Assembly (NCBI RefSeq): GCF_040289685.1
Contig: NZ_PSLQ01000006.1
Coordinates: forward strand, 18,139 to 82,138
Direction of reading: 5' to 3'
DNA: 64,000 nucleotides
Origin: Pyrinomonas sp040289685
GTDB taxonomy: Bacteria > Acidobacteriota > Blastocatellia > Pyrinomonadales > Pyrinomonadaceae
Numbering within the stretch: the stretch's first letter is position 1; every line of letters begins with the position of its first letter. Positions 7,754 through 16,440 of the stretch are shown in pieces. Both the position numbers and the translations under genes were made by a program. The notes below the pieces were generated by a model. The model worked only from the letters and a program-made list of their open reading frames with translations, was not told where the DNA came from and made no database searches.

Positions 7754-8542
7754 TCACTCCGTTGCGCTTTGACCGAGGATGGCATGCGCTTCGTGTTCGA
7801 AGCCGCCCGTTTCGATCGGACAGTGAATGCCGCACTCTTTAGGTGCGCCTTGTTCCCACCACCAACGTCCGGCGCGATCCTCTTCACCTGGCCCGATGGG
7901 GCGCGTGCACGGGTCGCACCCGATGCTCGTGTACCCTTGGGCGTAGAGCGGGTGTACGGGCACGTCGTTCTCTTCGAGATACGCCCAAACTTCTTCTTTG
8001 GTCCAGTCGGCCAGCGGGTTGACTTTCACGATGCCGTCGTGGTCATGGTCCAGTTCGACCTTGCGGATGTTGGCGCGCGAAGCCCATTGTTCACGTCTAA
8101 GGCCTGTGATCCACGCATCGAGCCCGGCGAGCGCGCGCACTAGCGGGCGCACTTTGCGCACTTGGCAGCAGAGCAGGCGCAGCGGCACCGAACGGCGAAA
8201 GAGATTGAGGCCGTGTCGTTGGACGAGTTGCTCCACTTCGCGATGATCCGGAAAGATGATCTCGAAGCGGGCTTGCGCGTAGCGTTCGCGCACGTGGTCA
8301 ATGAAGTCGTAGGTTGCCGACGGCAGCCGACCCGTATCGACCGTGATGACGCGCACGTCAGGGCGCAGCGAAACGGCCATGTCGAGGATAGCCATGCCTT
8401 CGGCTTGCAGCGCGGTGACTACGGCCACTCTGTCGCCGAAGGTGCGTAGCGCCCAAGCGATCACCTCGATGGGATCGTGGTCGTCTAACTCCATGGCGAT
8501 CTCGCCGATCTCTAGGTCATCGAAGATGACACGCTCGCTCAT
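7754..8542 (-). CDS. cysH: Adenylylsulfate / phosphoadenylylsulfate reductase
   Basis: Reduces activated sulfate (APS or PAPS) to sulfite with thioredoxin or a similar donor. The 262-residue protein has the PP-loop-type VDTGRLPSATYDF segment (68-80), then CCQVRKVRPL (Cys125-Cys126), GCDPCTRPIGPGEEDRAGRW (Cys209, Cys212) and KECGIH with the catalytic Cys about 237. The CC...CxxC set marks a [4Fe-4S] enzyme of the APS-reductase type rather than the E. coli PAPS type. It is 16 bases downstream of the sulfite reductase gene and just ahead of the unknown 155-residue protein, so its product sulfite is handed to the next step of the same operon. No ATP sulfurylase gene is in view. Confidence 0.93.
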   Translation of the reverse strand: MSERVIFDDLEIGEIAMELDDHDPIEVIAWALRTFGDRVAVVTALQAEGMAILDMAVSLRPDVRVITVDTGRLPSATYDFIDHVRERYAQARFEIIFPDHREVEQLVQRHGLNLFRRSVPLRLLCCQVRKVRPLVRALAGLDAWITGLRREQWASRANIRKVELDHDHDGIVKVNPLADWTKEEVWAYLEENDVPVHPLYAQGYTSIGCDPCTRPIGPGEEDRAGRWWWEQGAPKECGIHCPIETGGFEHEAHAILGQSATE

Positions 8543-8558
8543 CTGCTCACCTCCTCTG

Positions 8559-10478
8559 CTATCCGCCCGAAAGCGCCGGTAGGATGATCAACTCTTGGCC
8601 GGCAGACAACGGCGCGTCCAAACCGCCGAGCGCGCGCACGTCCTCTTCGCCGATGAAGAGGTTGATCGATGGGAGCAGACCTCCGTCGGGCGCGATGATC
8701 TGATCCACAAGTTGCGGAGATCGCTGGCGGAGTTGAACGAGAGCTTCGCCCACCGTGCGCGCTTCGACTTCGATTCGATCGGCGCCGCCAGTTAGTTCGA
8801 GGAACATGCCCGGAACGCAAACGACTGGACGCGCGGGCCGCTCCTCCTGCGTCGCGCTCGTTTGCGCCAACGCGATGGCGCGCAGTTGATCATCCGTGCG
8901 CGCATCGACGAAGGCGCGAAAATCCGTTGCGCCTTCGGACTTGGCTGCAAGCCACGCTTCGACTAAACGTCCGATGACCTCGGCGATCTGATCTTCCGGC
9001 ACGCGGCGCAGCAGCGGTTTGCCGATGGCCGTTTTGGTTCCGAGCCCGCCGCGCAAACACACGTCATAGGCTTCCACGCGCACGCCCTTGATAGGGTGCG
9101 TGGTCGTTGTTCCTTGCAGCCCTATATCGCCGACCCAATGGTGCGCGCAAGCGTGCGGACATCCATCCATGAAGATGCGCAGCGTTTGAACCTCTGTGCC
9201 GAAACGGCGCTCCAGTTCGGCCAGTATCTCGCGGAGCTTGCCTTTGGTCTCGGCCACCGAGTAGTTGCAGAAGCGATGGTCGGTGCAAGCGATGGAACGC
9301 CCGTAGATCGGATTGATGTGCGGCGAAAGACCAATCTCTGCCAAGCGCGCGCTCAACCAATCCAATCGGCTCTCGGGTATCCCCGTGATGATCAAGTTCT
9401 GCAAGCGCGTAAAGCGCACATCTCCGCCGAGCGCGCCCACCGCTTCGCCGAGGGCGATCAGTTGGTCGCCGCTCACCCAACCCATCGGAACCGGCACGCC
9501 CATGTAGAAGAAACCTTCGCGCTTTTCAGCATGCACGCCCATGTGGTCCGAATCGGCCGTCGGCAAAGGCGCGCGCCCGTCGCACAGTTTGCGTCCGAGC
9601 CGCTCTTCGACCATGGCGCGCACGCCTTCCGGCCCATAGTCATCAACCAAAAACTTGATGCGCGCTTTGGCGCGGCTGACGCGGTAGCGCAAGTTGTGCT
9701 GCCATACATCGGTGATGGCGCGCAGCACTTCGACGGCTTCTTCCGGATGGATGAGAACGCCGAGATCGCGCGCCAGACGCGGCGTCGAGGAGAGTCCACC
9801 GCCGACGCGCACGGCGAACGCCGGCTGCCCGCCGCGGAGCGTGCCGATCAGCGCGACGTCGTGGATCTCGGGCGCGTTGCATTGGGCCGGACAGGCGCTG
9901 ATCGTGTACTTGTGTTTGCGCGGCAGATTCGAGTAGTCGCGGTTGCCGTAGAAGAAACGGGCCACCTCGTCGATCACCGGGCGCACGTCGAATATTTCCG
10001 CCCGATCCACTCCGGCGACCGGACAGCTCGTCACGTTGCGCACGGTGTCACCCTCGCCGCCGACGGTGGTTAGCCCGGTCGCCGTGATCTCTTCGAGCAC
10101 GCGCGGCAGCTCCTCGAGCCGCACCCAGTGGAACTGTATCCCTTGGCGCGTGGTCAATTCTCCGTAGTTCTTCCCGTAGCGCTGCGACAAACGCCCGAGC
10201 GCGATCAATTGTTCGGGCTCGAGGCGTCCGCCGGGCACCTTGACGCGCACCATGAAGGTCCCGACCTTCGGTTTATCGTGCGTCAACCCCCACCAGTTGA
10301 GCCGCACGATGTCCTCTTCGGGGATCGCTCCGTAGCCGCGCGCGATCAGCGCCGGCAGCTCCTCGATGATGTCGAGCGGGAACTTCTCATGCTTCAAACG
10401 CTCGATCGAATTGCGCTTGTGGACCAGTTCCCATGTCGGCTCGACGCGGCTTCTGTCGCTCGTACGCGAAACGGTCAT
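8559..10478 (-). CDS. Sulfite/nitrite reductase fused to MoaD/ThiS-like sulfur-carrier domain
   Basis: Residues 1-540 are a ferredoxin-type sulfite/nitrite reductase: two Nir_Sir ferredoxin-like and two Nir_Sir haem-binding repeats, with NVTSCPVAGVDRAEI (148-162) and sirohaem/[4Fe-4S] cysteines Cys398-x5-Cys404 and Cys440-x3-Cys444 in DGCPHACAHHW. Residues about 552-639 are different: a beta-grasp domain of the MoaD/ThiS type that ends exactly in a free diglycine (LPALSGG), the signature of a sulfur carrier activated as a C-terminal thiocarboxylate. The reductase makes sulfide, so the fusion puts sulfide source and carrier in one chain. It is the first gene of the operon with cysH and a sirohaem gene. 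Sulfite rather than nitrite as substrate is inferred from cysH. A consensus promoter lies upstream. Confidence 0.9.
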   Translation of the reverse strand: MTVSRTSDRSRVEPTWELVHKRNSIERLKHEKFPLDIIEELPALIARGYGAIPEEDIVRLNWWGLTHDKPKVGTFMVRVKVPGGRLEPEQLIALGRLSQRYGKNYGELTTRQGIQFHWVRLEELPRVLEEITATGLTTVGGEGDTVRNVTSCPVAGVDRAEIFDVRPVIDEVARFFYGNRDYSNLPRKHKYTISACPAQCNAPEIHDVALIGTLRGGQPAFAVRVGGGLSSTPRLARDLGVLIHPEEAVEVLRAITDVWQHNLRYRVSRAKARIKFLVDDYGPEGVRAMVEERLGRKLCDGRAPLPTADSDHMGVHAEKREGFFYMGVPVPMGWVSGDQLIALGEAVGALGGDVRFTRLQNLIITGIPESRLDWLSARLAEIGLSPHINPIYGRSIACTDHRFCNYSVAETKGKLREILAELERRFGTEVQTLRIFMDGCPHACAHHWVGDIGLQGTTTTHPIKGVRVEAYDVCLRGGLGTKTAIGKPLLRRVPEDQIAEVIGRLVEAWLAAKSEGATDFRAFVDARTDDQLRAIALAQTSATQEERPARPVVCVPGMFLELTGGADRIEVEARTVGEALVQLRQRSPQLVDQIIAPDGGLLPSINLFIGEEDVRALGGLDAPLSAGQELIILPALSGG

Positions 10479-10519
10479 CGCCTCGGCCCCGCCCGATCTG
10501 TGTTCAATATAACGGAAGT

Positions 10520-10548
10520 AATGTAAATCATAACGACGCCAGTGTCAA
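10520..10548 (-). promoter_or_regulatory. Sigma-70-type promoter of the sulfite-reduction operon
   Basis: On the minus strand a perfect -35 TTGACA (10548-10543) and a -10 TACATT (10525-10520) are separated by 17 bases. Transcription would begin near 10513, giving about a 35-base leader before the ATG at 10478. A second -10-like TATATT lies at 10511-10506. No binding site for a specific sulfur regulator is evident. Confidence 0.65.
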
Positions 10549-10624
10549 GCCGGTTTCGCGCCCTCCTTGACCGTCAGTGCGGGGCGCTCTTCACTGCGGT
10601 TTACGAGAACGAGTCCGCTTGGGG

Positions 10625-13165
10625 TCAGCGCAAGCGTGCGACGCTCGTTTCCAGCTCGCGTGTGACCGCTGCTGGGTCTTGGTCAGCGGAGAATCTTTGC
10701 GGCCCGCCGATGCAGAGGCGAACGTGCCCGTGTGGGGCGGTGCGGCGCCTTTGTTCTTTCAGTTCGAAGAGACCTTCGAGTTTGATTGGGACGACTGGGA
10801 CACAGAGTTGCGTAGCGAGCAGGCCGACGCCTTTGCGGAAAGGTTCCATCTTTCCGGTTTCGGTGCGCCGTCCTTCGGGAAAGACGAGCAGGCTCCAGCC
10901 GCGATCGATCAGCTCGCCAGCGACCGAGAAGCTGCGACGAAAACCGCTTCGCTGCGGCAGCGGAAAGACGTTGAAGAGCGCGACGACTAGCGCGTACTGC
11001 GCGATGAGTCGCAAGCGCGTAAGGAGCGGGAGCGAAGGGTCGGGCCAGCGCCACGCGCGAAGCAGTTCGCCGTCCATGGCGATGGCCAACCGGTGGCGAA
11101 AGCGTGGCGGAAGGGCGACCAAGATCAACGCCTGATCGACCATGGTGACGTGGTTGGCGATAAACAGCGCTGGGGCTGAAAGCTCGCGCAAGCGTTCGCG
11201 CCCCGTGATCTGCGGGTGTGCCATCAAGCGGACGAGCGGCCAGACGAGCGCGTAGAAGAAAGCCACGCGGATCCATGTGAACGGGAATCGTCGCGGCCAA
11301 TCGGCGTACGGATAGCGTGGCGAGGCGACGCCGACGCGATCGCGCTGGATCATCCGTTCGAGATCAGCGACCGTCGTCTCGTCCGTGATCATCTGTTCGT
11401 CAAGCGAAACTTGGAATCTATCTTCGAGCAGGCTCAAAAGTTCGACCCGTCCGAAGGAGTCAAGCCCAAGATCGGTCGCCAGTTTCGCTTCCGGCGGCAC
11501 GCGCTTGTTTCCCGTCGCGTCTGCAAGTTGCGCGACGAGGTCGCCCAATCCGTGCGCGGCGCGCTCTGACGTGCCGAGGCGGGCGCGCACTTCGTGGCGC
11601 TTGATCTTCTGCGTCGGCGTGCGCGGGAAATCCGGCTCCGGCCAGATGGCCCAGCGGCGTATGCGTTGATGCGGAGCGAGCATCCCGTTGGCCTGTTCGA
11701 CGGCGCGTGCTGCCGCGCGCGTCGCGTCGGCGGTGGTGTCGGCGAGCAGCAGAACTGCCAGAGGCTCTTCGCGCCCATCCTCTTCGAGACGAACGACGCA
11801 CGCATCGCGCACTTCGGGTTGACGACGGAGCGCCGCTTCCAGATCCTCTGGGTAGACGTTCATGCCCGCCGCGGTGACGATCACGTCTTTGCGCCGCCCT
11901 TTGAAGATGATGTTCCCTTCGGCGTCGAGTTCGCCGAGATCGCCCGTGTGCAACCAGCCTTGATCGTCAACGGCGGGTTCCAAGCGTCCGGTCCAATAAC
12001 CGCGCGCCACTGCCTCACCGCGCACGAGTATTTCGCCGTTTTCGGCGAGTTTGATCTCGCTCGATGGCAGCGCGCGCCCTACGGTGCCGCTTCGTGCTCT
12101 GAACGGATGATTGAGCGCGATGAGCGCCGCCGTTTCGGTCATCCCATAACCTTGGATGACGACGAAGCCGAGCCGTCGCCAAAAGCTCTCCGTCTCGGGA
12201 CGCAACGTCGCGCCGCCGACGATGAAAGCCCAGAACTTCCAACCGAAGAGCTTATGGACTTCGCGAAACGCGAGCCAACGTTTAATTGCCGACATGTGCG
12301 CCGCGCGGTCGAGCAACCGCCGCTTCTTGTCCAAGATCCCACGCGCTGCCCACTCGCGCTCGATCTGTTCGCGCATGCTGTCGAGCAGGCGCGGGACGGC
12401 GACGATCACCGAGATTCGTTCGCGTTTGACCGTCGCGATCACCTCCGCTGGATTGAGCGAGCGCTGAAAGTGGACCTCGCCGCCGATGAGCGGCGGGATG
12501 AAGAGCCCCATGAATTGACCGAAGACGTGGCTCAAGGGGACGAGATCGAGAAAGCGGATCGGGTGGACCGGCCGTTCCCACTTGAGATATCGCTGCGCTT
12601 CGCGTTCGATCGGTGCGAGGTTGGCGAGTATGTTGTGGTGTGTCAGGCAGACGCCACGCGGTTCGGCCGTGGTTCCCGACGTGTAGATGATCTCTGCGAT
12701 GTCGTCCGCATCGCTCTGGTCCAGCGGAAGCGGTTCGGTCGGATGACGCGCCGCTTGTTGAAGCAGCATCGCAAGCGTCACGGCCCGCTCTTCTACGCGT
12801 TGCGCTGCGTCGTGCAAGAGCAGTTTGGCTTGCGTTTGGGCGAGCACTCGCGCGCGCAAGTCGTCAGGGGTGCCGACATCGAGCGGGACCACTGCCGCGC
12901 CGCGCAGGCAGCATCCCCAGAAAGCGGCTGCCCACTCGGCGGAGTTGGCCGCCCAGAGGATGACGCGGTCGCCGCGTTGGATGCCGCGCGCTTCGAGTTC
13001 GCGGGCGACCTGTCGCGCGGTATCCACAACCCAGCGATAGGAACGGCGCACGGTGCGCAGTCCGCTCCGCTCGGCAAACGCCGTGGCGTCGCCGTGGCGA
13101 GCGTAAACGTCAAGCAGACGTGCGAGCGTCCTTCTCACTTTTCGCCCTCGCTTTCGGGGAGCCAT
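10625..13165 (-). CDS. Fused acyl-CoA/ACP ligase, acyl carrier and 1-acyl-glycerol-phosphate acyltransferase
   Basis: An 846-residue multidomain lipid enzyme. Residues about 1-520 form an AMP-dependent synthetase with A3 motif YTSGTTAEPRG (161-171), a GYGMTE motif, HTGDLGELD and the C-terminal TPTQKIKR lysine loop; it would activate a fatty acid as acyl-AMP. Next is an acyl-carrier domain with the phosphopantetheine site LGLDSFGRVELLSLL. The last 230 residues are a PlsC-type acyltransferase with HX4D motif NHVTMVD and FPEGRRTETG plus FRKG. The logic resembles Aas (acyl-ACP synthetase/2-acyl-GPE acyltransferase), with an internal carrier between ligase and transferase. The ATG at 13165 is preferred over a TTG at 13207; neither has a strong ribosome-binding site. 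It stands alone between the sulfur operon and the divergent pyr genes. Confidence 0.88.
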   Translation of the reverse strand: MAPRKRGRKVRRTLARLLDVYARHGDATAFAERSGLRTVRRSYRWVVDTARQVARELEARGIQRGDRVILWAANSAEWAAAFWGCCLRGAAVVPLDVGTPDDLRARVLAQTQAKLLLHDAAQRVEERAVTLAMLLQQAARHPTEPLPLDQSDADDIAEIIYTSGTTAEPRGVCLTHHNILANLAPIEREAQRYLKWERPVHPIRFLDLVPLSHVFGQFMGLFIPPLIGGEVHFQRSLNPAEVIATVKRERISVIVAVPRLLDSMREQIEREWAARGILDKKRRLLDRAAHMSAIKRWLAFREVHKLFGWKFWAFIVGGATLRPETESFWRRLGFVVIQGYGMTETAALIALNHPFRARSGTVGRALPSSEIKLAENGEILVRGEAVARGYWTGRLEPAVDDQGWLHTGDLGELDAEGNIIFKGRRKDVIVTAAGMNVYPEDLEAALRRQPEVRDACVVRLEEDGREEPLAVLLLADTTADATRAAARAVEQANGMLAPHQRIRRWAIWPEPDFPRTPTQKIKRHEVRARLGTSERAAHGLGDLVAQLADATGNKRVPPEAKLATDLGLDSFGRVELLSLLEDRFQVSLDEQMITDETTVADLERMIQRDRVGVASPRYPYADWPRRFPFTWIRVAFFYALVWPLVRLMAHPQITGRERLRELSAPALFIANHVTMVDQALILVALPPRFRHRLAIAMDGELLRAWRWPDPSLPLLTRLRLIAQYALVVALFNVFPLPQRSGFRRSFSVAGELIDRGWSLLVFPEGRRTETGKMEPFRKGVGLLATQLCVPVVPIKLEGLFELKEQRRRTAPHGHVRLCIGGPQRFSADQDPAAVTRELETSVARLR

Positions 13166-13268
13166 CTCGGCAAGATCATTTTCGGCTCCGGCTGCGCCCG
13201 ACCGCAAGTCGAGCCGCAGCGCCCGAGTTTCGCTTCGGTTCGATGCGCGTTACGCCCCGCCAAACGTT

Positions 13269-13296
13269 TTGTTCGATTCCGGCTTTGTGCTAGACT
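13269..13296 (+). promoter_or_regulatory. Promoter of pyrR with extended -10
   Basis: TTGTTC (13269-13274), 16 bases, then TAGACT (13291-13296) preceded by TG plus one base, an extended -10. The hexamer ends only 11 bases before the ATG at 13308, which implies a very short leader, too short for an upstream pyrimidine attenuator. Confidence 0.5.
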
Positions 13297-13307
13297 TCGG
13301 CGCCGGG

Positions 13308-13871
13308 ATGGAGTTCATCGAAAAATCGCGCATCATGGATGAAGTGCGCGTCAACCGCGCGTTGGCTCGACTCGCCTCCGAGATCGTCGAAGACAATCAA
13401 GGCGTGCAAGACCTCTACTTGATCGGCATTCGCCGACGCGGGGTGCCATTGGCCGAGCGCATCGCCGACAAGATCGCCGATCTCGAAGGCGTGCGCCCGC
13501 CGGTCGGGACGCTGGACATCACGCTCTATCGCGATGATCTTTCAACCGTCGGTCCGAATCCGGTGGTCAACCGCACAGAGCTGCCGCTCGGCGTTGTGGA
13601 TCGAAACATCGTCTTGGTTGATGATGTGCTCTATACAGGGCGGACGATTCGCGCCGCGCTCGATCAATTGATCGACTTCGGGCGCCCGCGCCGCGTTCGC
13701 TTGGCCGTCTTGATCGACCGCGGCAAAGAGCATCGCGAGCTGCCAATTCAGGCCGATTTCGTCGGCAAATTCGTGCCGACCAAAAAGAGCGAGATCATCA
13801 AGGTGATGCTCACCGAGTTCGACGAAGAGGAGGGGGTCGCCATTGTCGAGCGGCCCGGGACGCGAACTTGA
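13308..13871 (+). CDS. pyrR: Bifunctional pyr regulator / uracil phosphoribosyltransferase
   Basis: PyrR, 187 residues (family about 180). It binds pyr mRNA in response to UMP and also converts uracil plus PRPP to UMP. The type I phosphoribosyltransferase signature NIVLVDDVLYTGRTIRAA lies at residues 100-117; the family marks LYLIGIRRRGVPLAERIA and DITLYRDDL are intact. The ATG at 13308 opens MEFIEKSRIMD; an internal ATG at MDEVR is an alternative. A strong terminator follows 13 bases after the stop, before pyrB. The promoter is almost on top of the start codon, so if PyrR regulates by attenuation here the site would have to be between pyrR and pyrB. Confidence 0.93.
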   Translation: MEFIEKSRIMDEVRVNRALARLASEIVEDNQGVQDLYLIGIRRRGVPLAERIADKIADLEGVRPPVGTLDITLYRDDLSTVGPNPVVNRTELPLGVVDRNIVLVDDVLYTGRTIRAALDQLIDFGRPRRVRLAVLIDRGKEHRELPIQADFVGKFVPTKKSEIIKVMLTEFDEEEGVAIVERPGTRT

Positions 13872-13884
13872 TAGGGATCGAACG

Positions 13885-13911
13885 AAGCGGCTCCGCGGAG
13901 CCGCTTTTTTT
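13885..13911 (+). terminator. Rho-independent terminator between pyrR and pyrB
   Basis: AAGCGGCTCC and GGAGCCGCTT form a perfect stem around GC (13885-13906), followed by seven T. It sits between the pyrR stop and the pyrB start, the position of the intercistronic attenuators of the Bacillus pyr operon. I do not see an obvious PyrR-binding loop or antiterminator pairing, so a plain terminator is equally possible. Confidence 0.85.
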
Positions 13912-13948
13912 GGGCCGCGCGGTTGTTCGAGCGAGCGACGGATCAGCG

Positions 13949-14941
13949 ATGTTTGCGCGCAAGGATTTGCTCGGCATACGCGACCTGACGGCGGATGAGA
14001 TCACGCATCTGCTCGACGTTGCCGAGTCTTTCCGCGATATCTCGCAGCGCGAGATCAAAAAGGTGCCGGCGCTGCGCGGGCGCACGGTGATCAACCTTTT
14101 CTTCGAGCCTTCGACGCGCACGCGCACGTCGTTTGAGATCGCTGCCAAAAGGCTCTCCGCCGACACGATCAACATCAGTGCCTCAAGTTCAAGTGTCGTC
14201 AAGGGCGAAACGCTGCTCGACACGGCGCGCAATCTTGAAGCGATGGCGCCCGACCTGCTCGTCATTCGCCATCCATCGGCGGGCGCGCCCCATATGCTTG
14301 CGCGCATCTGCCGTGCCGGCGTGATCAACGCGGGCGATGGCGCGAACGAACATCCGACGCAGGCGCTGCTCGATGCCTTGACCATACGGCAGCACAAGGG
14401 ACGGATCGCCGGTCTCAAAGTGGCCATCATCGGCGACATCCTCCACTCGCGCGTCGCGCGCTCGAACGCCTACCTGCTGACCAAACTCGGCGCTGAAGTC
14501 CGTTTGACCGGACCAGGGCCGCTCGTCCCAGAGGCTTTCGGCGCACTGACCGAAGGCGGACTGCGGTTGGAGCGAAACGTCGAACGCGCGCTCGAGGGAG
14601 CCGACGTCATCATCGTCTTGCGCATCCAGCGCGAGCGTCAAGATGCGGCCTTCTTCCCGTCTTTGCGCGAGTACGCGGTCCACTACGGCCTCAACCTGAA
14701 GAGATTGGAACGCACGGCGCCCGATTCGATCGTGATGCATCCGGGTCCGATCAATCGCGGCATCGAGATCGCTTCGGAGGTCGCCGACGGGTCGCGGTCG
14801 CTCATACTGGACCAAGTAGCCAACGGACTCGCCGTGCGTATGGCCGTGCTCTACCTTTTGCTCGGTGGCGGCGTCTCATCCCACGGCGACGAAACGGCGC
14901 GTCCGCCCGTCTCGGCTGTGGCCGACGAACGGCGCGCGTAA
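13949..14941 (+). CDS. pyrB: Aspartate carbamoyltransferase catalytic subunit
   Basis: Catalyses carbamoyl phosphate plus aspartate to carbamoyl aspartate, the committed step of pyrimidine synthesis. The 330-residue chain has the carbamoyl phosphate motif FFEPSTRTRTSFE (51-63), LIRHPSAGAPHML with the HPxxA-type loop, NAGDGANEHPTQALLDALTI, and MHPGPINRG near the C-terminus. The ATG at 13949 (MFARKDLLGIRDL) matches the usual start; upstream in-frame codons overlap the terminator. Residues after about 310 (a tail rich in Glu, Ala, Pro) are outside the fold. No pyrI regulatory subunit is present, so this is probably the unregulated or PyrC-associated type. pyrC follows after 139 bases. Confidence 0.95.
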   Translation: MFARKDLLGIRDLTADEITHLLDVAESFRDISQREIKKVPALRGRTVINLFFEPSTRTRTSFEIAAKRLSADTINISASSSSVVKGETLLDTARNLEAMAPDLLVIRHPSAGAPHMLARICRAGVINAGDGANEHPTQALLDALTIRQHKGRIAGLKVAIIGDILHSRVARSNAYLLTKLGAEVRLTGPGPLVPEAFGALTEGGLRLERNVERALEGADVIIVLRIQRERQDAAFFPSLREYAVHYGLNLKRLERTAPDSIVMHPGPINRGIEIASEVADGSRSLILDQVANGLAVRMAVLYLLLGGGVSSHGDETARPPVSAVADERRA

Positions 14942-15080
14942 AAAGCGGCCGATGCGGCGCGCGAAGCTTCGCGCCGGAGCGTTGCGCGCGAGTTGGCGGT
15001 TGTGCGCTCGACGCGCGAAGCTTGAAAGGGTGAGAGGTTTATCGAGGGATCCGAGACCAGATCGTTTCAACGACTTCAAG

Positions 15081-16415
15081 ATGAAACTGCTGATCGCCAA
15101 CGGTTACTTGATCGATCCGACGCAAGGGATCAACGCTGGAAAGAGCCTATTGATCGAAGACGGGCGCGTCGTCGGCACGATGAGCCATTCCGATCCGGTG
15201 CCAGAAGACGCGATCTTGTTCGATGCTACGGGATTGATCGTTGCGCCTGGCTTCATCGACCTTCACGTTCACCTGCGCGAGCCGGGGCAAGAGTACAAAG
15301 AGACGATCGCCACGGGCGCGGCTGCCGCGGTAGCCGGTGGCTGGACCAGCATCTGCGCCATGCCCAACACCGATCCGATCAACGATAACGCCGCCGTCAC
15401 ACGCTTCATCGTCGAACAGGCGGCGCGCGCCGGTTTGGCCAATGTCTTCCCAATCGGTGCGATCACCAAAGGATCGCGCGGCGAAGAGTTGGCCGAGATG
15501 GGCGAGATGCGCGAGGCGGGCATCGTCGCCGTCTCCGATGATGGACGCCCTGTCCCTTCGGCGGGCATGATGCGTCGTGCGATGGAGTATGCGCGCGGGT
15601 TCGACTTGCCGGTAGTGGACCACTGCGAAGACCGATCGCTGGCTGCTGGCGGTGTGATGCACGAAGGAGTTTGGTCTTTGCGCTTGGGGTTGCGCGGCAT
15701 CCCAGCGCTGGCTGAAGAGTTGGATGCGTGGCGCGATTGCGCCTTGGCTGAACTCACGGGCGCGCGCGTGCACATCGCGCATGTCTCCACGCGCGGCGCC
15801 ATCGAAGCCGTGCGCCGCGCCAAGGAACGCGGAGCGACGGTGACGTGCGAAGTGACGCCGCATCACTTCACGTTGACGGATGAGGCCGTAGATGGCTACG
15901 ACACGAACACCAAGATGAATCCGCCGCTTCGCAGCCGCGACCATCTGGAGGCGGTCCTCGAAGGGCTGCGCGACGGGACCGTGGATGCCATCGCCACCGA
16001 TCACGCGCCGCACCACGCGGATGAAAAAGCTTTGGAGTTCGATCGCGCGCCGTTCGGCATCACGGGGCTGGAGACGGCAATCGGGCTGGCTTTCGATCGT
16101 CTCGTCCATCGCGGCGACATCAGTCTGGAACGATTGGTCGACCTTTGCGCGACCAACCCGGCGCGCATCTTCGGTCTCGAAGGGCGCGGCACGCTACGCG
16201 CAGGGGCGTGGGGCGATGTAACGGTGCTCGATCCAACGCTCCGTTGGACCTTCGAGGCGCGCCGCTCTCGTTCGAAGAGCCGCAACACGCCTTTCGATGG
16301 TTGGACCTTTCAGGGCGCTGCGGTTGCGACCATCGTCGCCGGACGAGTGCTCTACGTTCATCCTTCGGCGGAAGGGCGTTTGCGTCCCGCCGCACCAGCT
16401 TACGATGTCGGTTGA
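15081..16415 (+). CDS. pyrC: Dihydroorotase
   Basis: Cyclises carbamoyl aspartate to dihydroorotate; zinc amidohydrolase of 444 residues, the longer class I type (about 430). Metal ligands include HVH in FIDLHVHLREPGQEYKE (His62, His64), further His in VVDHCED and VHIAHVSTRGA, and the Asp of AIATDHAPHH. The substrate loop EVTPHHFTLTDE is present. The ATG at 15081 begins MKLLIANGYLIDP, the family start; earlier in-frame codons encode Arg-rich nonsense. Class I enzymes often pair with PyrB in one complex, in keeping with the gene order. A hairpin with arms CTTCGCT/AGCGAAG follows the stop. Confidence 0.95.
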   Translation: MKLLIANGYLIDPTQGINAGKSLLIEDGRVVGTMSHSDPVPEDAILFDATGLIVAPGFIDLHVHLREPGQEYKETIATGAAAAVAGGWTSICAMPNTDPINDNAAVTRFIVEQAARAGLANVFPIGAITKGSRGEELAEMGEMREAGIVAVSDDGRPVPSAGMMRRAMEYARGFDLPVVDHCEDRSLAAGGVMHEGVWSLRLGLRGIPALAEELDAWRDCALAELTGARVHIAHVSTRGAIEAVRRAKERGATVTCEVTPHHFTLTDEAVDGYDTNTKMNPPLRSRDHLEAVLEGLRDGTVDAIATDHAPHHADEKALEFDRAPFGITGLETAIGLAFDRLVHRGDISLERLVDLCATNPARIFGLEGRGTLRAGAWGDVTVLDPTLRWTFEARRSRSKSRNTPFDGWTFQGAAVATIVAGRVLYVHPSAEGRLRPAAPAYDVG

Positions 16416-16440
16416 ACGGAGAAGCAGGAGCGAACGGGCC

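Noticed and set aside
13830..13949. PyrR-binding RNA loop
   Set aside because: Looked for the AGUCCnGnGAGGYU-type sequence between pyrR and pyrB and did not find a convincing match.
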